This document shows, piece after piece, positions 1-7,157 of a stretch of DNA of 53,904 nt. The notes under the pieces are model-generated. The model saw nothing but the letters and a program-made list of their open reading frames with translations, was not told the DNA's origin and made no database searches. Every line of letters starts with the position of its first letter. Position 1 is the first letter of the stretch. Position numbers and translations under genes: made by a program. Source of the DNA: JAUVXJ01 sp034430275 (lineage in GTDB: Bacteria > Chloroflexota > Anaerolineae > UBA7937 > B3-Chlor); contig DAOUEW010000130.1 of NCBI GenBank assembly GCA_034430275.1, positions 1 to 53,904 of the forward strand, written 5' to 3'.

Positions 1-176
1 GGTTCCATGTGCACCAGCTCCCAGCCCTCAGCACCCAGTTGGTCCAGCTCCGGGATCATCGACTCGGGGGCATACTTGGAGGGCTGCCAGTCGGGCCACC
101 TCCCCTCGAGGAAGTCGCGCTGTCTCTCTGCATCGGCGTACAGGAAAGTCGTGTGATACTCCCACCTCTCAGCCAT
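1..176 (-). CDS. DUF4177-like small protein, 3' end cut by window edge
   Basis: The reading frame starts at an ATG (174-176) behind a good Shine-Dalgarno (GGGAGGAAT) and runs off the left edge after 58 codons. The visible part contains several Trp residues and ends with LGAEGWELVHMEP. The LGAxGWELV signature is typical of the small DUF4177 family, whose function is unknown. It lies 77 bp downstream of the winged-helix regulator on the same strand and may belong to that transcription unit. Family assignment rests on this motif only. Confidence 0.6.
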   Translation of the reverse strand, partial: MAERWEYHTTFLYADAERQRDFLEGRWPDWQPSKYAPESMIPELDQLGAEGWELVHME

Positions 177-253
177 TATTCCTCCCTCAGCCCCAGATAG
201 CATAGCGACGCCCACGTGCCGATACCGTCACCTGGGCGCGGGATCCGTACTCG

Positions 254-583
254 TCAGTCGGGCAGATCGTCGAGGACCTGCTTCATGCTCCGCCGATACT
301 CCCGAAAGGCCTCCCGCCCCTCATCGGTGAGGTGAAGCATGGTGTGGGGCTTCTTGCCCTTGAACTCCTTCTCGATCTCCACGTAGCCGGCCTCCTCCAG
401 CTTGGTGAGGTGGGACGACAGGTTGCCCCAGGTCAGCCCCGTCTGGTTCATCAAGAAAGTGAAGTCCGCGCTCTCCACGACGTAGAGCAGCGCCAGAACC
501 ATGAGGCGAGCAGGTTCGTGGACCAGGCGGTCGATGTCGCCGATGGTAGGCAGCGTTTCGCTGCCCGCTTCACTCTTCGACAT
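254..583 (-). CDS. Winged-helix transcriptional regulator (HTH_34/MarR-like)
   Basis: A 109-aa protein that is essentially one winged helix-turn-helix domain. The helix-turn-helix lies around residues 40-75 (MNQTGLTWGNLSSHLTKLEEAGYV) and the wing around residues 76-95 (KGKKPHTMLHLTDEGREAF). This is the layout of the small MarR/ArsR-related HTH_34 regulators, which have no ligand domain. The gene overlaps the end of the upstream membrane-protein gene by 14 bp, so the two are co-translated. A palindrome just downstream of the operon promoter (1296-1310) is a natural autoregulatory site. The signal it responds to is not visible. Confidence 0.82.
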   Translation of the reverse strand: MSKSEAGSETLPTIGDIDRLVHEPARLMVLALLYVVESADFTFLMNQTGLTWGNLSSHLTKLEEAGYVEIEKEFKGKKPHTMLHLTDEGREAFREYRRSMKQVLDDLPD

Positions 584-1250
584 CTGACATCCCCCTTCTC
601 GAGGGACCCTCTACTGGCAGAGGATAGCGCCGGAGGAAGCGCACGAAGAGGACTACCCCGATCAGCACCGGGATACCGCCTGCGGTGCCGAAGGTGATAG
701 CCATGCTGAGGGTTCCGGTCAGGGCCGTGTTATGGGCCAGCAATATGCCCAGTGGAAACGGCAGTGCGTACAACACCCCGTAGAAGTAGAAGCGGGTGAC
801 GTCCATGAAGTAGGCCGCCACACCGAACACGACCACACACTGTACGGCCCACACGTACGCGGGGATAGGCAGCTCGGCCAGCAGATAGGGTAGCCTGCCG
901 CTCCAGGCCCCGAGTCCCCAGAGAAACATCAGGACACCCATGAGGACGGAGAGGAAGAGCACCACCCGCACTCTCCTCAGCCTGCTCTTGCGCTGCGGTC
1001 CAAACTCGACCAGGCCCATACGGGGAGTGGTGACATACTTCTTCCCGGCCCAGAAGAGCGCCAGGACAGCGCACACGAAAGCAGTCAGGGCCACCATGCT
1101 CCATAGCGGAGGTATCCCACTTCCACCCAGCAGCGTGCCGCCCCCCATGTTCAAGAGCAGAAGACCCAGGAAGATGTCCCACAGGCCATCCTGGAAGGTG
1201 GACCTGAAGGCCTTGCGCTCCAGTTGCTGCAAATCCATGTTCGTCGTCAT
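570..1250 (-). CDS. Polytopic membrane protein of unknown function
   Basis: A 226-aa protein with about six hydrophobic segments (roughly residues 22-42, 48-68, 95-113, 125-147, 155-172, 180-205). It has a short charged N-terminus (MDLQQLERKAFRSTFQDGLWDI) and a charged C-terminus. The start is supported by an AAGGAG ribosome site 8 nt upstream. It is the first gene of the operon with the winged-helix regulator and overlaps it by 14 bp. Small membrane proteins next to HTH_34 regulators are common in Chloroflexota and Firmicutes, but I do not recognise a transport or enzymatic family. Confidence 0.75.
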   Translation of the reverse strand: MTTNMDLQQLERKAFRSTFQDGLWDIFLGLLLLNMGGGTLLGGSGIPPLWSMVALTAFVCAVLALFWAGKKYVTTPRMGLVEFGPQRKSRLRRVRVVLFLSVLMGVLMFLWGLGAWSGRLPYLLAELPIPAYVWAVQCVVVFGVAAYFMDVTRFYFYGVLYALPFPLGILLAHNTALTGTLSMAITFGTAGGIPVLIGVVLFVRFLRRYPLPVEGPSRRGMSDVEE

Positions 1251-1295
1251 CTAGTCGCTCCTTCGTTGTTCTTTTCAGTTCTGTCATACGGAATA

Positions 1296-1310
1296 CTTTG
1301 CTATGCAAAG
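1296..1310. promoter_or_regulatory. Palindromic operator CTTTGC-TAT-GCAAAG
   Basis: A perfect 6+6 bp inverted repeat with a 3-bp spacer lies just downstream of the -10 box at 1319-1324, about where transcription of the 1250-254 operon would begin. Position and symmetry fit a repressor site for the winged-helix regulator encoded in that operon. The regulator-site pairing is inferred. Confidence 0.5.
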
Positions 1311-1318
1311 CACTCTCC

Positions 1319-1346
1319 ATTATAGACAGAATGACGCGGATGTCAA
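1319..1346 (-). promoter_or_regulatory. Sigma-70 type promoter of the winged-helix/membrane operon
   Basis: Minus strand: TTGACA (1341-1346), 16-bp spacer, TATAAT (1319-1324), both hexamers matching consensus. It drives the operon starting at 1250 and is followed by the palindrome at 1296-1310. Confidence 0.75.
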
Positions 1347-1581
1347 GTCGCCCCTGACCACAACAGCACCCGCATAATCCCCCTGGCTCTGTCTTGCTCA
1401 CAGAAGCGATGTCTTGCTCATTCTTTCTCGACGAGTCGCTCCTGCCCAACGCGGCCTCCTACCGCACCCGCTGCCTTGGCCCTGCGGGGCAACGCCCGCA
1501 GGCACTCATGCCCCACACGGTTCGCCGGAGTACCTGGGGCGCGATCACCGCACTTGGTAGGTGGGAGAAGGGAGCGAGTTG
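1347..1581. other. Intergenic region with an 11-bp direct repeat and a hairpin
   Basis: No gene seen. TGTCTTGCTCA occurs at 1390-1400 and again at 1410-1420, exactly 20 bp apart (two helical turns), which would suit a protein binding one face of the DNA. CCTGCGGG (1481-1488) and CCCGCAGG (1495-1502) form an 8-bp stem with a 6-nt loop and no T-run. The function of either is unknown. Confidence 0.4.
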
Positions 1582-1590
1582 TGTTACAAT
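1582..1590 (+). promoter_or_regulatory. Extended -10 element (TGT TACAAT)
   Basis: TG (1582-1583) one base ahead of TACAAT (1585-1590) forms an extended -10 box without a convincing -35. It lies 41 bp upstream of the lytic transglycosylase start, so the leader is short. Confidence 0.45.
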
Positions 1591-1631
1591 GCTTGCACCT
1601 GTGACGGAAAATGAGGGCCAGGGGGAGCGCC

Positions 1632-4088
1632 ATGGGCCACTTCTTTCTCCGCATCACCAGGCATCTGCTGCCCGTCGCCCTGGGCCTGTCCCTGGTGCTC
1701 TCCGCATGCAGCGAGTCCCTCCCCTTCTCTCTGTTCGAGGATACACCCACCGCCACCTTGACTCCTCTGCCCACGTCAACCACGGTCGTGTCTCCGACCA
1801 TCACGCCGATTCCCGTGACCACACCCATACCCGTTCTGCCCGCCGACCAGGCGCTGGAGGCTGGCCAACGCCATCAACTGAACGGCGATTACGAGGCCGC
1901 CATCGCCGCCTTCCAGAGTATCCTCTCCAGCCATCCGGACAGCTCTGAGGCACGGGAGGCGCTCTACCACCTGGGCGACGTGTACCTGCTGGACCACAAC
2001 TACTCCGAGGCCATGGAGGCCCTCTCGTTGTTCAGGGAGCGGTACCCCGACGACGAGCGCTACGCCTTCGCCAACTTCCGGCTGGCCACGGCCTACGAGA
2101 ATCTGGGCTGGTGGGACGAGGCCATCGTGGCCTACCAGGAGTACGGAGACCAGAGAATCATCCTCTCGGACTACGTCCACCTCAACGTGGGCTACGCGCT
2201 GATAGAGCTGGAGCGGTACGAGGAGGCCAGGGGGGAGTTCGCGCAAGTGCTGGATCTCGAGCCGCCCGCTACGCTGGAGCAGCAGGCTCTCCGCAACATG
2301 GCCTTGGCCTCGCGTTATCTCGACGAGTATGAGCGGGCCATCGCCTACTATGGTCAGCTCCTGGACCTGGCCCAGGAGGACGGTACCCGCGCCGAGACCC
2401 TCTTCCAGATGGCGGTCACCTACCAGGAGTGGGAGAATCCGGACCGGGCGGCGCAGGTGTTTACACAACTGGCCCAGACCTATCCCTCCACCTACCGCGC
2501 CTATCAGGCCCTGGAGCAGCTCGACGCCATGGAGGTCTCGGGGGTCAACGACTTCCAGCGGGGGCTGATCTACTACTACAACGGCCTCTACGATCCGGCG
2601 GTGCTGGCCTTCTACGACTACATAGAGAACGTAGAAGATACAGCCGAGGCCCACTATTATGCCGCCCTGGCCTACCGGGCATACTACGCCTACTACCTGA
2701 GCATCGACGAGCTGCAGACCATCATCGACCACTTCCCCAACAGCGACCTGGTGGGGCAAGCCTGGTGGGAGATAGCCAGGTCCTGGGTCCTCATCGGCAA
2801 CAACGAAATGGCCATGGGCGTCTACACGCAGTTCTTCGCCTCCAGGCCTCAGGATCCTCTTGCCGACGATGCTCAGTGGAAGGTAGCTAGCCTCTTAGAG
2901 GACGAAGGGGAGTTCGAGCAAGCCATCGCTGCCTACACTGGCCTGGCGGAGACTCTTCCCGCAGGGGAGTATGCAGCCCCGTCGCTGTTCCGCGCCGGCC
3001 TGGCCTATTACCGCCTCGCTCGATACGACGAGGCGTACCGGACGTGGGAGAGACTGCTGGAGGACTACCCACAGTCCGAGATGCGTTCGCGAACGCTGTA
3101 CTGGCTGGGAAAGAGCCATCTGGAGCAGGGAGACCAGGAGGGAGCTGTCGCGTATCTCAACGAGCTGGTCGTCGACGAGGCCGGGGCCTACTACGGTCTG
3201 CGAGCGGTGGATCTGTTGCGCGCCGCTCCGGCACAGAGCCCTTCCAACGTCTACGCCCTCGATCTGTACGACATGGCGGACGAAGCTCAGCGCCTGGAGC
3301 TAGAACAGTGGCTGGTGAGCTGGGCCGGCCAGCAGGAAGGGCAGCAGTTCTCCGATCTATCCCCCAGGGTCACTAATGACCTAGCCTACCAGAGAGGTCT
3401 GGAGCTACTGCACGTGGGACAGCGGGACAGCGCCAAGGCACGTTTCAGGGAGGTGCGCACCCGGTTCCAGGACGATCCAGTAGCTCTCTATCAGTTGGCC
3501 CTCTTCTTCCAGAGGGAGAGTTTCTACGACCAGTCCATCGCCTGTGCTCAGCGTATCCTCAACCTGTCGCCTCAGGACTCCCTGTACGACGTCCCTCGCC
3601 TGCTCCAGAAGCTTCACTACCCGGTCTACTTCGCTGACCTCATCGTGCCCCAGGCCCAGAAGAGAGGGTTGGAGCCTCTCGTGTTCTGCGCCCTGATCTG
3701 GCAAGAGAGCTGGTACGATCCCAGCGCCACCTCGTCCTACCCGGCGCGAGGGCTCACGCAGTTCATCGAGCCCACGGCCGACTGGGTGGCCGAGGAGTTG
3801 GGTCTCACAGAGTTCTCCCAGACGGACCTCTTCCGCCCCGTGGTCGCGGTGGAGTTCGGCGGCTGGTACCTGGAGTGGATTACGGACTACGAGGACGGAG
3901 AGCTGTTCCGCGTGCTGGCCCACTACAACGCTGGGCCGGGAAACGTGGCTCGCTGGCGCCGTGACGGGGAGGTGACGGACATCGATCTCTTCGTGGAGGA
4001 GGTGGACTTCGAGCAGACGGAGACCTTCATCCACCGCATCTACCAGCACTACTGGACGTACAGGAACGCGTACTACGGCTCCCAGTGA
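1632..4088 (+). CDS. Lipoprotein lytic transglycosylase with TPR-like repeats (Slt70-like)
   Basis: An 818-aa exported protein expected to cleave peptidoglycan glycan strands. I chose the ATG at 1632 over 1611 because GGGGGAG precedes it at good spacing and the signal peptide then starts cleanly. A hydrophobic stretch ends in a lipobox with Cys23 (LVLSAC), followed by a Pro/Thr-rich tether to about residue 65. Residues about 70-640 are tetratricopeptide-like helical repeats (for example YEAAIAAFQSILSSHPDS). Residues about 680-815 form a goose-type SLT domain with catalytic Glu692 (LIWQESWYDP), RGLTQFIEPTA and the AHYNAGPGNV signature. This is the superhelix-plus-SLT plan of soluble lytic transglycosylases, but membrane-anchored. 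It stands alone in its strand context, convergent with the CDF operon. Confidence 0.93.
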   Translation: MGHFFLRITRHLLPVALGLSLVLSACSESLPFSLFEDTPTATLTPLPTSTTVVSPTITPIPVTTPIPVLPADQALEAGQRHQLNGDYEAAIAAFQSILSSHPDSSEAREALYHLGDVYLLDHNYSEAMEALSLFRERYPDDERYAFANFRLATAYENLGWWDEAIVAYQEYGDQRIILSDYVHLNVGYALIELERYEEARGEFAQVLDLEPPATLEQQALRNMALASRYLDEYERAIAYYGQLLDLAQEDGTRAETLFQMAVTYQEWENPDRAAQVFTQLAQTYPSTYRAYQALEQLDAMEVSGVNDFQRGLIYYYNGLYDPAVLAFYDYIENVEDTAEAHYYAALAYRAYYAYYLSIDELQTIIDHFPNSDLVGQAWWEIARSWVLIGNNEMAMGVYTQFFASRPQDPLADDAQWKVASLLEDEGEFEQAIAAYTGLAETLPAGEYAAPSLFRAGLAYYRLARYDEAYRTWERLLEDYPQSEMRSRTLYWLGKSHLEQGDQEGAVAYLNELVVDEAGAYYGLRAVDLLRAAPAQSPSNVYALDLYDMADEAQRLELEQWLVSWAGQQEGQQFSDLSPRVTNDLAYQRGLELLHVGQRDSAKARFREVRTRFQDDPVALYQLALFFQRESFYDQSIACAQRILNLSPQDSLYDVPRLLQKLHYPVYFADLIVPQAQKRGLEPLVFCALIWQESWYDPSATSSYPARGLTQFIEPTADWVAEELGLTEFSQTDLFRPVVAVEFGGWYLEWITDYEDGELFRVLAHYNAGPGNVARWRRDGEVTDIDLFVEEVDFEQTETFIHRIYQHYWTYRNAYYGSQ

Positions 4089-4139
4089 GCCTACCCCGAC
4101 CCATCCCGCCGCGGCGCACTCGACCGGCGTAAGTGCGCG

Positions 4140-5342
4140 TCAGCTGGGAGCCGACGATTGATCGCCCTCCCGCTCCAGCTCCGTGAGGATCTCTTCAAGC
4201 GAGCTAGCCTCAGTGATCCGTGTCTCCACCCCTGCGTCGGCCAGCACGTAGGACGGTCCCTTGCCCTCCAGGTCCTCCTTCAGAAAAAGGACATCCACTC
4301 CCCGATCGACCAGCATCCTGGCCACCTCAAGACCCTTCTGTTTTTCCAGTGTCTGGTGGGGGTTGGCCACGATCTCCTGGCGCAGCAAGGCCCCGCCCTC
4401 AGCACCCAGCTCCACGAGGGCGAAATACGACGCCTTGCCCAGATGGTCGCTGACCGTGCCTCTGTAGTCTTGCAGGGGCACGCCGTAGGTCAGGCTCGTC
4501 TTGCTCTGAGGTTCATAGTGGATCACAACCCTCTCTACATTGCTGACGCCGTCCCTTATCGCTTGCTCCAGTTGCTCGCTCAAGTGGTGGGCCTTTTGCA
4601 GATCGCTGGTACGGACCACGATGTCTGCCTGAAGGAAGCGATACCTCCCCGAGTTGCGGCCCACGACGGACTTGACCTCGGCCACTCCAGGGGCCGATTC
4701 GAGGATCTCTCTCACTTGACCCAGAGTCTCAGCATCGAGAGAGGCATCCAACAGCACCTTCATGCCGTCCAACATCAGGTCCCAGCCAGACTTGGCGATA
4801 AAGGGCACGATCAGCAAGGCTCCGAACCGGTCGATGGACAATCCCAAAGCGCTGGCCACCACCGAGACGAAGACGATGAGTGACGACAGCACATCGGTCT
4901 GGTAGTGTCTAGCCTCGGCCATCAAGCTGGGCGAGTTCGCCGCCCGCCCGACCCTCAGTTCGTAACGGCTCCACAACAGAGGTACGATCACGGTCAAGCC
5001 AACGCCCACCAGTGCCCACCACTGGACGCTGACGGGCCCTGCTGCTCCTACGATGGCCTCCTTGGCGATCTCGTACCCCGCCACGAAGATGAGTAGGGCG
5101 ATGACGATGGAGACCACGTTCTCCACCTTGTACAGTCCGAAGGGGAAGGTCTTCGTCTTGCGCTTGGAGATCACCAGACCCACCAAAACCACAACGGAGC
5201 CGATGATGTCCACCGCGGAGTCAGTGGCGCTGGCCGCCAGGGCCAGGCTGCCCGACAGGGCAGCCAGCCCTAGCTTCAGGACAACCAAGCCGCTATTGAT
5301 GACGAGAGAGTAAACCCCCATCCTCTCCAGCGTGTGATCCAC
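4140..5342 (-). CDS. Cation diffusion facilitator fused to a NifX/NifB-type cofactor-binding domain
   Basis: About 400 aa. I chose the GTG at 5342 because AGAGGA lies 8 nt upstream; ATG 5321 is an alternative. Residues about 10-200 are the six-helix CDF/ZnT membrane domain, with ALAASATDSAVDIIGS carrying the metal-site Asp pattern and ARHYQTDVLSS the second site. Residues about 205-285 are the cytoplasmic dimerisation domain. The last 120 residues (TYGVPLQDYRGTVSDHLGKASYFALVEL onward) match the dinitrogenase FeMo-cofactor (NifX/NifB) fold. CDF proteins export divalent metals by proton antiport. The added domain suggests metal or metal-cluster sensing (inference). It starts 5 bp after the DUF5320-like gene and is last in the PadR operon. 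Confidence 0.88.
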   Translation of the reverse strand: MDHTLERMGVYSLVINSGLVVLKLGLAALSGSLALAASATDSAVDIIGSVVVLVGLVISKRKTKTFPFGLYKVENVVSIVIALLIFVAGYEIAKEAIVGAAGPVSVQWWALVGVGLTVIVPLLWSRYELRVGRAANSPSLMAEARHYQTDVLSSLIVFVSVVASALGLSIDRFGALLIVPFIAKSGWDLMLDGMKVLLDASLDAETLGQVREILESAPGVAEVKSVVGRNSGRYRFLQADIVVRTSDLQKAHHLSEQLEQAIRDGVSNVERVVIHYEPQSKTSLTYGVPLQDYRGTVSDHLGKASYFALVELGAEGGALLRQEIVANPHQTLEKQKGLEVARMLVDRGVDVLFLKEDLEGKGPSYVLADAGVETRITEASSLEEILTELEREGDQSSAPS

Positions 5343-5347
5343 TTGGG

Positions 5348-5572
5348 TTATCCTCTGACCATCTTGGTGCCGCACTTCGGACAGGGTATTTGGTAGCACG
5401 GTTGGCCTATCGCATGGGCAACGGTGTGTCCGCACGACGGGCATCTGCACGTGCCGCCCGGGCCAGCGCCCGGACTCGTGCCGCCCAAACGCCCGCGACC
5501 GGTGCCCCGCCCAGCGCCTCTACCGGTACCAGGTCCCTGACCTCTCGGCCCCGTACCATCTCCTCTTGGCAT
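5348..5572 (-). CDS. Gly-rich Cys protein, DUF5320-like
   Basis: 74 aa starting MPRGDGTGPRGQGPGTGRG, the Gly/Pro/Arg-rich opening typical of DUF5320 proteins, followed by two CxxC knuckles (CRCPSCGH and IPCPKCGTK) that could hold zinc or another metal. The start has a very strong ribosome site (AAGGAGGTGAG). DUF5320 genes usually sit beside NifX/NifB-domain and PadR genes in anaerobes, and the same company is seen here (known association). The product is presumably cytoplasmic. Function is unknown, and metal binding is inferred from the cysteines. Confidence 0.75.
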   Translation of the reverse strand: MPRGDGTGPRGQGPGTGRGAGRGTGRGRLGGTSPGAGPGGTCRCPSCGHTVAHAIGQPCYQIPCPKCGTKMVRG

Positions 5573-5658
5573 CTAGCTCACCTCCTTCAGTACCTGATAA
5601 CGAGGGATAGCTCTTATCCGCACTTGATAATCCGCATACTGTCTCCAGGTCCAGCTAG
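5573..5658 (-). promoter_or_regulatory. Internal operon gap with repeated GATAA motifs
   Basis: Between the DUF364 gene and the DUF5320-like gene. On the plus strand TGATAA, GATAG, TTATCC and TGATAATCC occur at roughly 10-bp intervals (5598-5632). This could be an operator or small stem (GGATA/TATCC around AGAGC). No consensus promoter is seen, so the downstream genes are probably read from the PadR promoter. Confidence 0.3.
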
Positions 5659-6399
5659 TCATCTACGCCCGGACGACGTCATAGTAAGCAACCTGACGCC
5701 TGGCCCTTTGACCTGACGAAAGGTCGCACCCTGGCTGATCAGTGTCAATACAAGGTCGGTGTTTACCACCAAGGTTCCGGAAAGGACATCCACTCCATAG
5801 TCGAATAGCACGGGTGAAAGGGGAGTACTGCCTCCCAGGATCATGACTGAGCTCTCAGGCCGGCAAAGGGCCAGCAGATGATCCAGAGTGTGATTGATCA
5901 GTGCTGTGCCAGTGATAGCCACTATGTCGGCTTGCGGCAGAATGTTGCTCGCCTCCTCCGCCAGCAGTTCGCCCTCGCTGGGATGCCGCTCCAACACCCA
6001 GAGCTCTCCTACCTCTTCGCGCAACCTGGGGATGAACGGGAAGCTGCCGACGACAGCAACCCGCTTTCCCTGGCCCCGCTCGGCCAGCCAGTCCGCAGCA
6101 TTCAGCTCCACGCACCGCTCTTCGTCCACGTCCATCAGCGAATTGATGGCCGCCAAGCCGATAGCGGCCTCCAGCAACACATCCGACGTGGCATACTGGG
6201 CCAACTCCAAAGCGGAGCGCTCGTGCAGAGTACCCACACCGCGTACCGACTCATGTCCGTGGGGATGCTGCTCGTAGTGGATCGACGAAGCCAGGCCGCA
6301 ACCCCTGCTCACCACCGCCGTCCAGTGGACGCAGGTGCGCACCTCTCGCACCGCCGCATCCCTTTCCAAAGACGCCAACAGGTCATCCAGCACACTCAT
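5659..6399 (-). CDS. DUF364/DUF4213 Rossmann-fold protein (putative heavy-metal chelation family)
   Basis: 246 aa. The N-terminal 70 residues match DUF4213 (TCVHWTAVVSRGCGLASS) and the rest DUF364, with GKRVAVVGSFPFIPRLREEV forming a nucleotide-binding-like strand-loop and DIVAITGTALINHTLDHLL and GGSTPLSPVLFDYGVDVLSG typical of the family. Structures of the family suggested metal chelation and genes often neighbour metal or cobalamin/molybdenum functions; the biochemical role is unsettled. The ATG at 6399 overlaps the padR stop in a TAATG junction and has GGAGAGGT upstream, so the pair is translationally coupled. It supports a metal-related reading of the whole operon. Confidence 0.85.
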   Translation of the reverse strand: MSVLDDLLASLERDAAVREVRTCVHWTAVVSRGCGLASSIHYEQHPHGHESVRGVGTLHERSALELAQYATSDVLLEAAIGLAAINSLMDVDEERCVELNAADWLAERGQGKRVAVVGSFPFIPRLREEVGELWVLERHPSEGELLAEEASNILPQADIVAITGTALINHTLDHLLALCRPESSVMILGGSTPLSPVLFDYGVDVLSGTLVVNTDLVLTLISQGATFRQVKGPGVRLLTMTSSGRR

Positions 6400-6797
6400 T
6401 ACGATCTACCTCTCCGCCCGCTTCGTTTGTTATATGCTTCGAGGAATCGGTCCAGGGTGTTCCTCATCTCACCCAACTCACCCGCCCAGTTCTCGAGATA
6501 CTCCTCCCCCTGCGGGGTGATGCGGTACACACGGCGCGAGGGTCCCGACTCCTGCGTGTCCCATCGCGACGTCACCCAGTCCCACTCTTCCATCTCTCGC
6601 AGGCCCCGGTAGACCACGCTGGGATTGAGCGAATCGTCAGCCAGGCCCGACTGCTTCAAGGCCTCCATCAACGCGTAGCCGTGGCTTTCTCCCCTCTGTA
6701 GCAGCAGGAGCAGGGACGACTGCACGAAACTCTTGGTCCGTCTGGCCAAGGTACCGCCTCCTCGGCCTCCCCGTCTGCGTCTCCCACCCCTGGCCAT
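6399..6797 (-). CDS. PadR-family transcriptional repressor
   Basis: 132 aa. The Arg/Gly-rich N-terminus (about 20 residues) precedes a PadR winged helix: LLLLLQRGESHGYALMEAL, then NPSVVYRGLREMEEWDWVTSRW and the wing SRRVYRITPQGEEYL. A short C-terminal helix (residues 100-125) provides the usual dimer contact. PadR proteins repress their own operon until an effector binds. Here a 9+9 bp palindrome (6835-6855) abuts the -10 box of a perfect promoter directly ahead of the gene. The operon continues into DUF364, the Cys protein and the CDF-NifX fusion, so the effector may be a metal or metal cluster (inference). Confidence 0.92.
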   Translation of the reverse strand: MARGGRRRRGGRGGGTLARRTKSFVQSSLLLLLQRGESHGYALMEALKQSGLADDSLNPSVVYRGLREMEEWDWVTSRWDTQESGPSRRVYRITPQGEEYLENWAGELGEMRNTLDRFLEAYNKRSGRRGRS

Positions 6798-6834
6798 GCC
6801 GCTCCACCGTCTTGCTCAGTTACTGAACCCTGAG

Positions 6835-6855
6835 ATATATGCTACTAGCATATAT
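6835..6855. promoter_or_regulatory. Probable PadR operator (ATATATGCT-ACT-AGCATATAT)
   Basis: Perfect 9-bp inverted repeat with a 3-bp spacer, centred at 6845, adjacent to the TATACT -10 box (6856-6861) and 38 bp before the padR start. The position would block polymerase. PadR regulators bind such AT-rich palindromes next to their own promoters. The protein-site pairing is inferred. Confidence 0.65.
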
Positions 6856-6884
6856 AGTATAACGGAATTTATCTCCCTTGTCAA
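6856..6884 (-). promoter_or_regulatory. padR operon promoter
   Basis: Minus strand TTGACA (6879-6884), 17-bp spacer, TATACT (6856-6861). Near-perfect sigma-70 promoter, overlapped by the putative PadR operator. Confidence 0.85.
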
Positions 6885-7045
6885 GTAGTGTGCCTCCGAT
6901 GCGTCCCACAGAGTCCCGGAGAGTCCAGGCACATCGGGGGCCGCCCGATTCTGCACCGCTGCGGCTAAGATGAGTAGACCGAACAGGGTAGAGAATGAGC
7001 AGTCCACCACCCACGAGGTAGTCTGCAGACACCCTGTTGCTGCGG
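6885..7045. other. Spacer between the divergent padR and dnaN promoters
   Basis: About 160 bp with no reading frame or repeat that I can support. No cluster of DnaA boxes is visible despite the neighbouring dnaN. Confidence 0.4.
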
Positions 7046-7074
7046 TTGACACTCGCCTCGAAGCACAGTATACT
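7046..7074 (+). promoter_or_regulatory. dnaN promoter
   Basis: TTGACA (7046-7051), 17-bp spacer, TATACT (7069-7074), 84 bp upstream of the dnaN start. Near-perfect consensus. Confidence 0.85.
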
Positions 7075-7157
7075 TAGTGCACCCGCCACTAGATATGGCA
7101 CGACGGCTTGCTCGACCCCACTAGACTTGGGGAGTCGATGGTAAAAGGAGGAGTGTT

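Noticed and set aside
4089..4139. Bidirectional terminator between lytic transglycosylase and CDF genes
   Set aside because: Only GCGCAC/GTGCGC with a 14-nt loop and no T-runs on either strand.
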